Assembly: GCA_965246805.1 (NCBI GenBank)
Contig: CBDFFO010000008.1
Location: forward strand, 62,001-126,000
Origin: Schlegelella_A sp965246805
Lineage (GTDB): Bacteria > Pseudomonadota > Gammaproteobacteria > Burkholderiales > Burkholderiaceae_C
Reading direction: 5' to 3'
DNA: 64,000 nucleotides
The position numbers and the translations under genes were made by a program. Under the pieces are notes generated by a model, which saw only the letters and a list, made by a program, of their open reading frames with translations, ran no database searches and had not been told where the DNA came from. Shown piece after piece: positions 44,667 through 53,063 of the stretch. Within the stretch, counting starts at the first letter, position 1; each line of letters starts with the position of its first letter.

Positions 44667-46532
44667 ATGCAACGCCGTGAAGTGTTCAAGTATTTCGCCG
44701 CTGGCGCCACGGCCAGCGCGCTACCCGCGTGCGGTGGCAGCCCGGTTGCCGAGAAGATTGTCGCGCTGCCGCCCGACGTGCAACCTTATTCCGTCACCCG
44801 CCCCGCGCCGCCGACCTTGCTCAGCAAGCCGGCGGGCACCGCGTTTTTGGCGCCGCGCGCGCCCGCCTACCCGTGCTACGACGATCGCAGCACCGTGCTG
44901 CGAGACGCACAAGGTCTGTCGGATGCGTTCGAACGCTACATTCGCGCGTGGTTCGAAGGCCTCGTGCCCGGAGAGATTCCGACCGCCTTCCTCCCCCCCG
45001 GCATCAACCGCGACGACTACCCGCGTTTTACGCTTCGGCGCCCCGAAGAGGTTCAACCGCAACAGCAGTGGAGCCAGCGCGGGGCGCGGCCGATCACTCG
45101 CGATGGCTATGTCGGCTTCTTTCCTGATCCCAACGTGACCTATCTTGTCGTGCCGGCGATGTACCTGCCGTTCGGCAGCCGCGTGGTCATCGAAGGCGAG
45201 TATCCGCACGCGAGATTCTTCGACGTGCAGGTCACGCCCTCCTTCACACCCGAGAACTACCACTACGACGGCTCCATCGGAGTCGGCGAAGTACCGATCG
45301 TGGATGCCGACATCGATCCATTGCCAGGCAGCACGAACCCGTTTCGCGTGAGCGCCAACCGCTCGGCTTCAAACCGAAGCTATCGGGTTGTCCTGCAGAT
45401 GAGCGTTGGCGATCCGGTCGGTTTAAACCCGGCGTTTCGGCCGCCCTATTTTCGAGGTGCCGGCAATGTGCGCCACGGCTCCGGTCTGGTCTACCAAGGA
45501 GCCTGGGGTGCGCCGCTGTCAGGCGGACATGGCCGCGGCCAGTGGGACACCGGCCAGCTCTGGCTGCGCTATTACGCACCCGATTCAGGTCAGGGCCCGC
45601 TGGCGGGTGTTGCGCTGCCGCGCGTGCACTACGAGTTACCCGATGGACGCCGCTTCTTCGTGCAGGTCGACACTGCGAGCTTCGACAAGCGCGTCAATCG
45701 CGTCGTCACGCTCGCGGCGTCGCCGCCGGTCGAGCCGAGCGACAAGCGGCTATCCGGCCCGACGCACGGCTGGTTTAAGCAGACCGGCATTTTCCGCATC
45801 GTTGTCAGCGGGTTGGCCATCAACACCGGCTGGGCCGGCCCCGAGTACGTGCGCCAGCTCGACAAGGGCGTGGCCAGTCGCGGCAGCGACCTGCCGCGCG
45901 CGAGTGCCTACGAACAGTCTGCCACCTCGGCGACCTACGTCGACTACATGAGCCGCGGCATGGAGCTGGGTGCGCACAAGGTGGTCGTGCTCACTGGCAA
46001 GTTGCCGACGCACCCACGCACGCTCACGGGCGAAGCCACGATGCGCGCCGGCGAAATGCGTTATTGGTCGATCGTGGGCTACGAGGTAACGAGTGGCCTG
46101 AGCTTGCTGAAGCTGCTCGACAAGGACGCCGTGATCGGCCTCGCGGTTCACGCCGTGATGGATGAAGAACTCGTGCTCGACGCACAACGTCGCTACGTCA
46201 TCGTACTGTCGCGCCCCGAAGACCGCCCCCGCAACGCCATCGCTGCGAACGGCGTGACGTGGGTCGACTGGGGACCAAGCTCAGAGGTGTCGTGGACGCT
46301 GCGCTGGCTCACCGTCGGACCTGAGTGGACTGCGGGCAACGCACCCACGCCACAACACCTTGGCAAACAGGTCGACTGGGCCGAGGCGGATTTCGACGCG
46401 TCACTGATCGGCACCAACTCGCACACCGGCGCGATGGGTGAGTACCTGCCGAAGGTGCACTACCTCGACACCGTCGCATTCGTTGCACTGGGTAGCGCCT
46501 TGTCGGCGGATCAAATTCCGACTTGGATCTGA
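44667..46532 (+). CDS. Exported (Tat/lipoprotein-like) protein of unknown function
   Basis: A 621-residue protein. The N-terminus MQRREVFKYFAAGATASALPAC has a twin-arginine pair, a hydrophobic stretch and a cysteine in a lipobox-like LPAC; the full segment spans residues 1-22. The body is a beta-rich domain with repeated patterns: VIEGEYPHARFFDVQV, LRYYAPDSG, VHYELPDGRRFFVQVD, HKVVVLTGKLPTHPRT and MRYWSIVGYEV. I recall similar PHAR and MRYWS motifs in uncharacterised exported proteins but know no function. ATG at 44667 is chosen because the signal begins there. It is divergent from the ArsR-like regulator. Confidence 0.7.
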   Translation: MQRREVFKYFAAGATASALPACGGSPVAEKIVALPPDVQPYSVTRPAPPTLLSKPAGTAFLAPRAPAYPCYDDRSTVLRDAQGLSDAFERYIRAWFEGLVPGEIPTAFLPPGINRDDYPRFTLRRPEEVQPQQQWSQRGARPITRDGYVGFFPDPNVTYLVVPAMYLPFGSRVVIEGEYPHARFFDVQVTPSFTPENYHYDGSIGVGEVPIVDADIDPLPGSTNPFRVSANRSASNRSYRVVLQMSVGDPVGLNPAFRPPYFRGAGNVRHGSGLVYQGAWGAPLSGGHGRGQWDTGQLWLRYYAPDSGQGPLAGVALPRVHYELPDGRRFFVQVDTASFDKRVNRVVTLAASPPVEPSDKRLSGPTHGWFKQTGIFRIVVSGLAINTGWAGPEYVRQLDKGVASRGSDLPRASAYEQSATSATYVDYMSRGMELGAHKVVVLTGKLPTHPRTLTGEATMRAGEMRYWSIVGYEVTSGLSLLKLLDKDAVIGLAVHAVMDEELVLDAQRRYVIVLSRPEDRPRNAIAANGVTWVDWGPSSEVSWTLRWLTVGPEWTAGNAPTPQHLGKQVDWAEADFDASLIGTNSHTGAMGEYLPKVHYLDTVAFVALGSALSADQIPTWI

Positions 46533-46699
46533 CGCACCCTGTCACCCCCATCCGGTGCGCAACCGGCCGATTTCTACGCGCATACGCATTGAGCGGCAAA
46601 ACAGGTCTGGCCGCGCTCGCGTACCCGCGCGACGACTTCGACCGACTGGTGGATTAAGGGCCGCTCGCGACGATCGATCGCTTTCCCCGTGTCGGGCCG

Positions 46700-47467
46700 T
46701 CAAGCGCGTCGACGAGGAGCCGCTTTCGGCTCGAACGGCGCGCGATACATGAAGAGCCGACGCCCGTCGCTGCACGCGTGAACGTGCGTCGGACGGAGTG
46801 ACGCGACCTCAAACTCGAGGCTCGCGAGCCACGCGCCTGGTCGCAGCTCGTGCGTGGCCTTGGCGGCGGCGCGCCCGGTGCTCTCGGGGCGCTGGAACAG
46901 GTAGACCATCGCATACGGCGCCCAGTTCGCCGACCACATGTCTGCACGGCACACGTGCGCGAAGCGGCAGCGCAGCGCCGACACGGCGCGCAGCGGCCAG
47001 CTCCATTCGATGCCGTCGAGCTGCGCGGCCGGGTACTCGCGGTGCAGTTCGACCAAGGCATCGCCCATGCCGCACCCGGCATCGAGGATGCGCATCTCGT
47101 GCGTGATCTCGACCTCGTTCGCAAGGCCCGCGAGCGCGCCCGAGGGCGTCGGGAAAAGCGGCGCATCGCGCCACGCGTTGAGCGGATAGAGCACCAGTAG
47201 CAGCGCGAGCGGCAGCAGCCAGAGCCAGGGTGGCAGGCTGCCTGCGAAACCGGACGCAGCGAGCGAGAGCGGGAAGCCGGCCGCGAGCGCGACGCGGCGC
47301 CAGCGCGAGGTCGGCCAGAACGCCGATGTGGTGCCGAGCCCCATCGCCGACGCCACGGCCGTGATAAGCGGCACGCCGAACGCGACGAGGCCGTAGAACA
47401 CGCCCCAGCACGCGCCCCAGACGAGCAGTGCGGGCAAGGGCCAGATCAGGTGCGGGCGCGTCGACAT
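46700..47467 (-). CDS. Membrane-anchored class I SAM methyltransferase
   Basis: A 255-residue protein. The first 110 residues hold several hydrophobic segments, then a Rossmann methyltransferase domain starts with MRILDAGCGMGDALVELHREYP (near residue 125, in two parts). IEWSWPLRAVSALRCRF and a C-terminal region ending RRRLFMYRAP-like follow. The glycine motif AGCGMGD is a good SAM site. Substrate unknown. It is the last gene of the flhB-flhA-flhF-flhG-like-fliA run, 106 bp after fliA, separated by a hairpin repeat, so operon membership is likely but not certain. A truncated copy of its 3' end lies at 43378-43589. Confidence 0.82.
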   Translation of the reverse strand: MSTRPHLIWPLPALLVWGACWGVFYGLVAFGVPLITAVASAMGLGTTSAFWPTSRWRRVALAAGFPLSLAASGFAGSLPPWLWLLPLALLLVLYPLNAWRDAPLFPTPSGALAGLANEVEITHEMRILDAGCGMGDALVELHREYPAAQLDGIEWSWPLRAVSALRCRFAHVCRADMWSANWAPYAMVYLFQRPESTGRAAAKATHELRPGAWLASLEFEVASLRPTHVHACSDGRRLFMYRAPFEPKAAPRRRA

Positions 47468-47508
47468 GGCAGGGGGAGCATCGCGCTTTTCAGGTGGCGC
47501 CGCGATTT

Positions 47509-47556
47509 CCCTCGCCCCAGCCCTCTCCCCCAAGCGGGAGAGGGGGCGATGCCCCC
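47509..47556. repeat. Dispersed hairpin repeat (CCCTCTCCC family)
   Basis: CCCTCTCCC (47521-47529) pairs with GGGAGAGGG (47536-47544) across a 6-nt loop, and GGGGGC/GCCCCC follows. The leading sequence CCCTCGCCCCAGCCCTCTCC closely matches the half-copy at 56935. It lies between fliA and the methyltransferase gene. Confidence 0.8.
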
Positions 47557-47573
47557 TCGGTTCTCACGAGCCG

Positions 47574-48287
47574 TCAGAAGTCGCGCAGCTTCACGCGCAG
47601 CCGCGCGATCGACTGGCTGTGCAACTGGCTCACGCGCGACTCGGTCACCTTCAGCACGGCCGCGATCTCCTTCAGGTTCATGTCGTGCTCGTAGTACATG
47701 CTCATCACGTACTGCTCGCGTTCCGGCAACACCTTGATCGCCTCGACCAGCGCTTCACGCATGCGGTGGTCCTGCAGTTGCGCGAGCGGGTTGGCGCCTT
47801 CGTCGGCGACATGTCGGTCGAGAAAGTCGTTGTCGCCTTCGGCGCCCGACATGTCTTCGAGGTAGACGAGCTGGGTGCCGCGCACCTTGCCAAGCAGCTC
47901 CTGGTACTCGGCGACCGCCAGGCCCATTTCCTTCGCGATCTCGCTTTCGACCGGCGCACGGCCGAGCGATTGCTCGAGCTTGTGCACGGCCGATTCGATC
48001 GAGCGCTGATGCTTGCGCGTGCCGCGCGACAGGTAGTCGTTGCCGCGCAATTCGTCGAGCATCGCGCCGCGAATGCGCTGCGTCGCGAAGGTCTCGAACT
48101 GCACGCCTTGCGACGCGTCGAAGCGCGAGAGCGCATCGGTCAGGCCGATCATGCCGACTTGAATCAAGTCGTCGATCTCGACGTTGGCCGGCAGCTTGGC
48201 GATCATCTGGTGGGCCAGACGTCGCACCAGCGAGCTGTATTGCTTCAGCGTCGCGTTGAGATCGAGCTGACCTTTTGCGGTGTACAT
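47574..48287 (-). CDS. fliA: Sigma-28 factor for late flagellar genes
   Basis: A 237-residue FliA. Sigma region 2 (LVRRLAHQMIAKLPANVEIDDLIQVGMIGLTDAL), quoted here in part, is followed by FETFATQRIRGAMLDELRGND, a region 3 segment, and a C-terminal region 4 helix-turn-helix LKEIAAVLKVTESRVSQLHS. It directs transcription of flagellin, cap and motor genes; sites fitting its consensus are seen before fliC1, fliD and motA. ATG at 48285-48287 is chosen. It is downstream of the FlhG-like gene by 17 bp. Confidence 0.94.
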   Translation of the reverse strand: MYTAKGQLDLNATLKQYSSLVRRLAHQMIAKLPANVEIDDLIQVGMIGLTDALSRFDASQGVQFETFATQRIRGAMLDELRGNDYLSRGTRKHQRSIESAVHKLEQSLGRAPVESEIAKEMGLAVAEYQELLGKVRGTQLVYLEDMSGAEGDNDFLDRHVADEGANPLAQLQDHRMREALVEAIKVLPEREQYVMSMYYEHDMNLKEIAAVLKVTESRVSQLHSQSIARLRVKLRDF

Positions 48288-48304
48288 GGAAACGCTCCGG
48301 GGAA

Positions 48305-49108
48305 TCAATTCAGGTCCCTAGTCGACACGCCGAAGGCAGGCGTTTGCCGCTGACCGAGACCGCGAGCGGCGCCGGTGAAATGAATGTCGTTCAGGTCGAG
48401 TCGGTTCGCGATCAGCCGGCGCAAGGCCACGTCGGGCGCCGAGACGGCCGGGGTGGCCGGGTCGACGCGGGCCCAGTCGCGCACCACGGCGCCGAGAAAG
48501 TCATCCGCACAGGTGGCCAAGTGCAGCGCAATGCGATCGGCACGCGGCGACGCGCGGGTGGCGCCGAGCAGCAGGTCGTACACGACCCAGCCGGCGCGAC
48601 GTTGCATCAGCTTCATCGAGCCGTAGGCGTGGGTCACGCTGGTCGGGTGGTCGTCGGCCAAGAGCAGCGGGCACACCGCGCTCGGCTCTTCCCGACGCGC
48701 CAACATGCGAACGAGTTCGGACGGCGACGCGTGCAGCAGCACCACGTCGCACTGCGGCGCGGCTTCGGCGATCTTCTGCACGAACGACTGGGTCGAGCCG
48801 GTGGTGTCGACGAACTTCAGCGGCAGGCCGCGAGCGGCCAGGTACGAGACCGAATCCGAGAGCGTTTCGATGCAATCGCGCAAGTCGAGCATCGCGAGCT
48901 CGCCGCCCTCGGCCGCCTGATCGGAGGCGTCGACCACCAGCGTGTGCAGCTCGTACTCGGCGAACGCGGTGCACAGCCGCTCGAGCATCACACCGCCGTT
49001 CTCGACATGCGGGTTGGCGACGACCGGGACGCAGCGCTGGCGCGATTTGGCGAACAGCTGGCGCAAGCCCTGGGCCTGATCGAGCGGTGGAGCGTGGGGC
49101 GATGTCAT
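48305..49108 (-). CDS. FlhG-like protein lacking the ATP-binding loop
   Basis: A 267-residue protein in the place where flhG normally sits, between flhF and fliA. The fold pattern of MinD-like proteins is traceable (for example YELHTLVVDASDQAAEGGE and CDVVLLHASPSELVRMLA), but the Walker A loop is gone: the matching place reads VPVVANPHVENGGVM. It therefore probably does not bind ATP normally. FlhG proteins count and limit flagella with FlhF and also affect flagellar gene expression. Whether this one still partners FlhF, or the intact ATPase at 13894-14679 does, is unknown. The start is ATG at 49106-49108. Confidence 0.7.
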   Translation of the reverse strand: MTSPHAPPLDQAQGLRQLFAKSRQRCVPVVANPHVENGGVMLERLCTAFAEYELHTLVVDASDQAAEGGELAMLDLRDCIETLSDSVSYLAARGLPLKFVDTTGSTQSFVQKIAEAAPQCDVVLLHASPSELVRMLARREEPSAVCPLLLADDHPTSVTHAYGSMKLMQRRAGWVVYDLLLGATRASPRADRIALHLATCADDFLGAVVRDWARVDPATPAVSAPDVALRRLIANRLDLNDIHFTGAARGLGQRQTPAFGVSTRDLN

Positions 49109-49144
49109 GGTGCGAGGAGACCGATGCGATGAAGTGGCGAGCGA

Positions 49145-50935
49145 TCAAGCGATCACGGAGGCCGATGACGTGCTAGCCGCGCGCGGCGCGGTGAAGACGA
49201 GATTGACGTCGTTGTCGTCCATGCGATAAGCCGCGCTGCCGCCGCCGCGCAACGCGCGCTGGACCAGCGCCGAGGCCGACAGGCGATGCCAGTCTTCGGG
49301 CACGCGCTGGCCGTTGGCCACACCGATCACGCGCGCCTTGCAGCGAATCAGCGCATCGACCGCCGGCCCGAGCTTGACGGCTTCGTCCATCTTCGAGAGC
49401 ACGACCGCGCGGCAGCTGGGCACCTTGTAGGCCACCAGCACGTCCTCGATGGTCTCGCCCTGCGAAGCGGCATTGATGACGAGCAGCTTCTGGATCGACG
49501 GGTGCGCGAGCATGTCCAGCAATTCCTTGGTGCGGCTGTCGCGCTGCGCCATGCCGGCCGTGTCGATCAGGATCATCTTTTTCGCCGACAGCAGATCGAG
49601 CAGGTCGTCGAGCGAGGCGCGGTCGTGCGCGGTGTGCACCGGCACGCCAAGGATGCGGCCATAGGCGCGCAGCTGTTCGTGCGCGCCGACGCGGTAGGCG
49701 TCGAGCGTGATCAGCCCGAGGTTCGATGCGCCGTACTTCGCGGCGAACGCAGCGGCGATCTTCGCGGTGGTCGTGGTCTTGCCGACACCGGTGGCACCGA
49801 TCAGCGCGTAGGTGCCGCCCTGGTCCTCGATCGGCGTCTCGTTCTCGCCGGTGAGCAAGTTGGTCTCGAGCACGCTGGCGGCCCACGCCATCTCGTCGGC
49901 CGTGTCGGGCGTGAGGCTGGCGGCGATCTTTCTCGTCAGCACAGGCGAGAACCCGCAGTCGAGGAGCCGTTGCGTGAGGCGGGCCTGTGCGGGCTGGCGT
50001 TGCAGCTTCTCCATGAACGCGAGGGCACCGAAGCGCTCCTCGATCAGGCCCCGCATCGAGCGCAGCTCGTTCATCATGTCCTGCTGGTTGCGGCGCGCCA
50101 TCGTCGCATCGGCGACCGGTTCCTGCGCCGCGCTCAGCAACGACGCGGCGGTGTTCACATGCACCGGGTCGTGCAGCATCGGCGGCTCGCGCAGTGCGTT
50201 CTTCGCAGCGACGCGCGGCGTCGGCGTCGGCGTCGCTGATGTCGCCGGGCGGTCCGTCAGGCGTTGCTCGAGGCTGCCGATCGCGTCGTGCGTCGTCGCC
50301 GCCCTGGTGTCTCGCGCCTTCGGGTCTCGAGCGGTGCGCGGCTCGGTGACCTTGCTCTCGCGCGGCGCACGGTCGGCCGCACGCAGTGCCGAATGCGCCA
50401 TGCGCTGCGTCGCCTGCAGCAACGTGTCGGCATCGGCCTCGGGTGAGCTGACCGAGCGGCGCGCGGTGCGCGCCTCGGGATCCGTCTGCGCACTGTGCGT
50501 CAGCGCGGCATCGATCTTCGCCAGGGCCTTGGTGGCCGAAGGCGAGCGCTCGTGACGGGCGGGTTGTTCCGCGGACGTCGCGTTCAGCGCGATCTGGCGG
50601 CGCTTCAGCATGCGGGTGCGAACGTAGTCCTGGAACGACAGCGTACTCATCTGCAGGCGTTCGGCATCGTCTTTCGGCTCGCTCGCGCCGAAGTCGGGCT
50701 CCTGGCGACCGGTCAGCGCGTCGAGTTCCGTGACCGGGTGCGTGTAGGCCTCGGTGCCGAGGTGCTTGGTCGAATACTCGGCCAGCTGGCGCATGCCGTC
50801 CGGCGCCATCGCCAGCACTTCGACGCCGTCGCCGCAAGGCTTGGTCGACAAGATGACCGCGTCTTCCCCGAGCGCATCGCGAACGAGACCGAGCGCGTCA
50901 CGCGAGGTGCGTGCAACGAAGCGTTTGACGTTCAT
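49145..50935 (-). CDS. flhF: Flagellar placement GTPase FlhF
   Basis: A 596-residue SRP-type GTPase. It starts MNVKRFVARTSRDALGLVRD, has a long low-complexity middle (about residues 110-290, rich in Ala, Arg, Thr), an N domain, and the G domain with GATGVGKTTTTAKIAA near residues 379-394, DAYRVGAHEQLRAYG, ILIDTAGMAQRD and VLSKMDEAVKLG. FlhF marks the pole for flagellum assembly. It is longer than many homologues because of the linker. It lies between flhA and the FlhG-like gene. Confidence 0.94.
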   Translation of the reverse strand: MNVKRFVARTSRDALGLVRDALGEDAVILSTKPCGDGVEVLAMAPDGMRQLAEYSTKHLGTEAYTHPVTELDALTGRQEPDFGASEPKDDAERLQMSTLSFQDYVRTRMLKRRQIALNATSAEQPARHERSPSATKALAKIDAALTHSAQTDPEARTARRSVSSPEADADTLLQATQRMAHSALRAADRAPRESKVTEPRTARDPKARDTRAATTHDAIGSLEQRLTDRPATSATPTPTPRVAAKNALREPPMLHDPVHVNTAASLLSAAQEPVADATMARRNQQDMMNELRSMRGLIEERFGALAFMEKLQRQPAQARLTQRLLDCGFSPVLTRKIAASLTPDTADEMAWAASVLETNLLTGENETPIEDQGGTYALIGATGVGKTTTTAKIAAAFAAKYGASNLGLITLDAYRVGAHEQLRAYGRILGVPVHTAHDRASLDDLLDLLSAKKMILIDTAGMAQRDSRTKELLDMLAHPSIQKLLVINAASQGETIEDVLVAYKVPSCRAVVLSKMDEAVKLGPAVDALIRCKARVIGVANGQRVPEDWHRLSASALVQRALRGGGSAAYRMDDNDVNLVFTAPRAASTSSASVIA

Positions 50936-50978
50936 GCGAGGTCTCCGGAGGGCAGGTCGGCATCAGCGCAGCGGTTCG

Positions 50979-53063
50979 TCATGTGGCCGCTCCGATGATC
51001 GAACCGATGCGGATCGAGTGGGTTTCTGGAATTTCGCTGTGCGAAAGCACCTTGAGGCGCGGTGCGGCACGCTTCAAGAGGCGTGCCATCGGCGCCCGGA
51101 TCAGATCGGGCACCAGCAGGCAGGCCGGGTGCCCCAAGTCTTCCTGGCGCTTGGCCGAATCGGCGGCGCTTTTGGCGAGCGTGTCGGCCACGCCCGGGTC
51201 AAGGGCAGCGCCGTGCGGCGAGTTGAGGGCTTGCGAGACCATCCGCTCGAGCTCGGGCTCGAGGGCGATGACGTCGAGCTCCTTCACCGGCCCGTAGATC
51301 TGCTGGACGATCGAAGGCGCCAGGTGAACGCGGATTCGGCGCGCCAGTTCGGCCGGGTCGGTGACGGTGGCAGCGTGCTCCGCCAAGCACTCGACGATCG
51401 AGCGCATGTCGCGGATGTGGATGCCTTCTTCGAGCAGCAACTGCAGCACCTTTTGCAACGCGGCGATACCGACCATCTTGGGGACCACGTCTTCGATGAG
51501 TTTCGGGGCCAGCTTCGTGACGTGTTCCACGAGCTGCTGGGTCTCCACCCGCCCGAGCAACTTGGCGGCGTGCAGTTGCATCAAGTGTGAAAGATGCGTA
51601 GCGACGACAGTCGAGCAATCAACGACCGTAAAGCCGGCCATCTGCGCGGTCTCGCGCTGGCGCTCCTCGACCCAGGTGGCGGGCAGGCCGAATGCGGGGT
51701 CGGTGGTGGGCGTGCCGATCAGCATCGTGCTGGCGCCGCCGGGGTTGATGGCGAGCAGCATGCCGGGATAGGCTTCGCCTTCGCCGACGATCGCGCCGCG
51801 CAAGGTGAGCCGGTACTGGCTCGGCTTCAGCTCGAGGTTGTCGCGGATGTGAACCGGCGGCGGCAGGAAGCCGACGTCTTGCGCGAACTTGCGGCGCACG
51901 CCCTTGATGCGGGCGAGCAGGTCGCCCTGCTTGGCCTTGTCGACGAGCGCGATCAACCGGTAGCCGACTTCGAGGCCGAGCGTGTCGACCGGCATCAGGT
52001 CGTCCCAGCTCGCTTCGGCATTCGCTTCCGGCACCACGACCGGCGGCGGCGGCGCATCCTTCTCGAGCTCGGCGCGTTTCTTCACCGACCAGGCACCCCA
52101 GCCGAGACCAGCCGCGATCAACCCGAAGACCAGATGCGGCATGCCCGGGATGAGGCCGAGCCCGCCCATCACGCCGGCAGTAATCGCGAGCGAGCGCGGC
52201 GACGAAAACACCTGTTTGGTGATCTGGCTGCCGACGTCGGTGCCCTTGCCGACGCGCGACACCACCATCGCCGCCGCCACCGAGATCAGGAGCGCCGGGA
52301 TCTGGGCGACCAGCGCATCGCCGACCGCGAGCAGGATGTAGCTGTCGGCCGCTTGCGAGGCCGAAAGGCCGTGCTGCGCGACGCCGATCACGAAGCCGCC
52401 GATGATGTTGATGAAGAGGATCAAGAGGCCCGCCATCGCGTCGCCGCGCACGTACTTCGAGGCACCGTCCATCGAGCCGAAGAATTCGGCCTCTTCGCCC
52501 ACTTCGGCGCGGCGCCGCTTGGCTTCCTTCTCGTCGATGAGGCCGGCGTTCATGTCGGCGTCGATCGCCATCTGCTTGCCGGGCATCGCATCGAGCGTGA
52601 AGCGCGCGCCGACCTCGGCGATGCGTTCGGCGCCTTTCGTGACGACGACAAAGTTGATGACCACCAGGATCGCGAACACGATCAGGCCGACCGCGAAGTT
52701 GCCGCCGATCAGGAAGTGCCCGAACGACTCGATCACCTTGCCGGCCGCGCCCGCGCCGGTATGGCCTTCGAGCAGCACGACACGCGTCGATGCGACGTTC
52801 AACGACAGCCGCAACAAGGTCGTCAGCAAGATCACCGACGGGAAGGCCGCGAAGTCGAGCGGCTTCACCATGTAGGCCGCGACCATCATCACCATCAGCG
52901 CCATCGCGATGTTGAAGGTGAACAGCAGGTCGAGCGCGAACGGTGGCAGCGGCAGCACCATCATCGCGAGGATCATCACGACGACGATCGGCGCCATCAA
53001 CGCGCGCACCTGCTTGGCGTTCGGGCCGAGCAGGCTCTGCAGCTTCTGGATCATCGGGTTCAT
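50979..53063 (-). CDS. flhA: Flagellar export gate protein FlhA
   Basis: A 694-residue FlhA with eight predicted N-terminal membrane segments (for example VVVMILAMMVLPLPPFALDL) and the conserved cytoplasmic loop GFVLP-like region PGKQMAIDADMNAGLIDEKEA, then a large cytoplasmic C-domain. It forms the ring of the type III export gate that receives flagellar substrates. It overlaps flhB by four bases. Confidence 0.95.
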   Translation of the reverse strand: MNPMIQKLQSLLGPNAKQVRALMAPIVVVMILAMMVLPLPPFALDLLFTFNIAMALMVMMVAAYMVKPLDFAAFPSVILLTTLLRLSLNVASTRVVLLEGHTGAGAAGKVIESFGHFLIGGNFAVGLIVFAILVVINFVVVTKGAERIAEVGARFTLDAMPGKQMAIDADMNAGLIDEKEAKRRRAEVGEEAEFFGSMDGASKYVRGDAMAGLLILFINIIGGFVIGVAQHGLSASQAADSYILLAVGDALVAQIPALLISVAAAMVVSRVGKGTDVGSQITKQVFSSPRSLAITAGVMGGLGLIPGMPHLVFGLIAAGLGWGAWSVKKRAELEKDAPPPPVVVPEANAEASWDDLMPVDTLGLEVGYRLIALVDKAKQGDLLARIKGVRRKFAQDVGFLPPPVHIRDNLELKPSQYRLTLRGAIVGEGEAYPGMLLAINPGGASTMLIGTPTTDPAFGLPATWVEERQRETAQMAGFTVVDCSTVVATHLSHLMQLHAAKLLGRVETQQLVEHVTKLAPKLIEDVVPKMVGIAALQKVLQLLLEEGIHIRDMRSIVECLAEHAATVTDPAELARRIRVHLAPSIVQQIYGPVKELDVIALEPELERMVSQALNSPHGAALDPGVADTLAKSAADSAKRQEDLGHPACLLVPDLIRAPMARLLKRAAPRLKVLSHSEIPETHSIRIGSIIGAAT

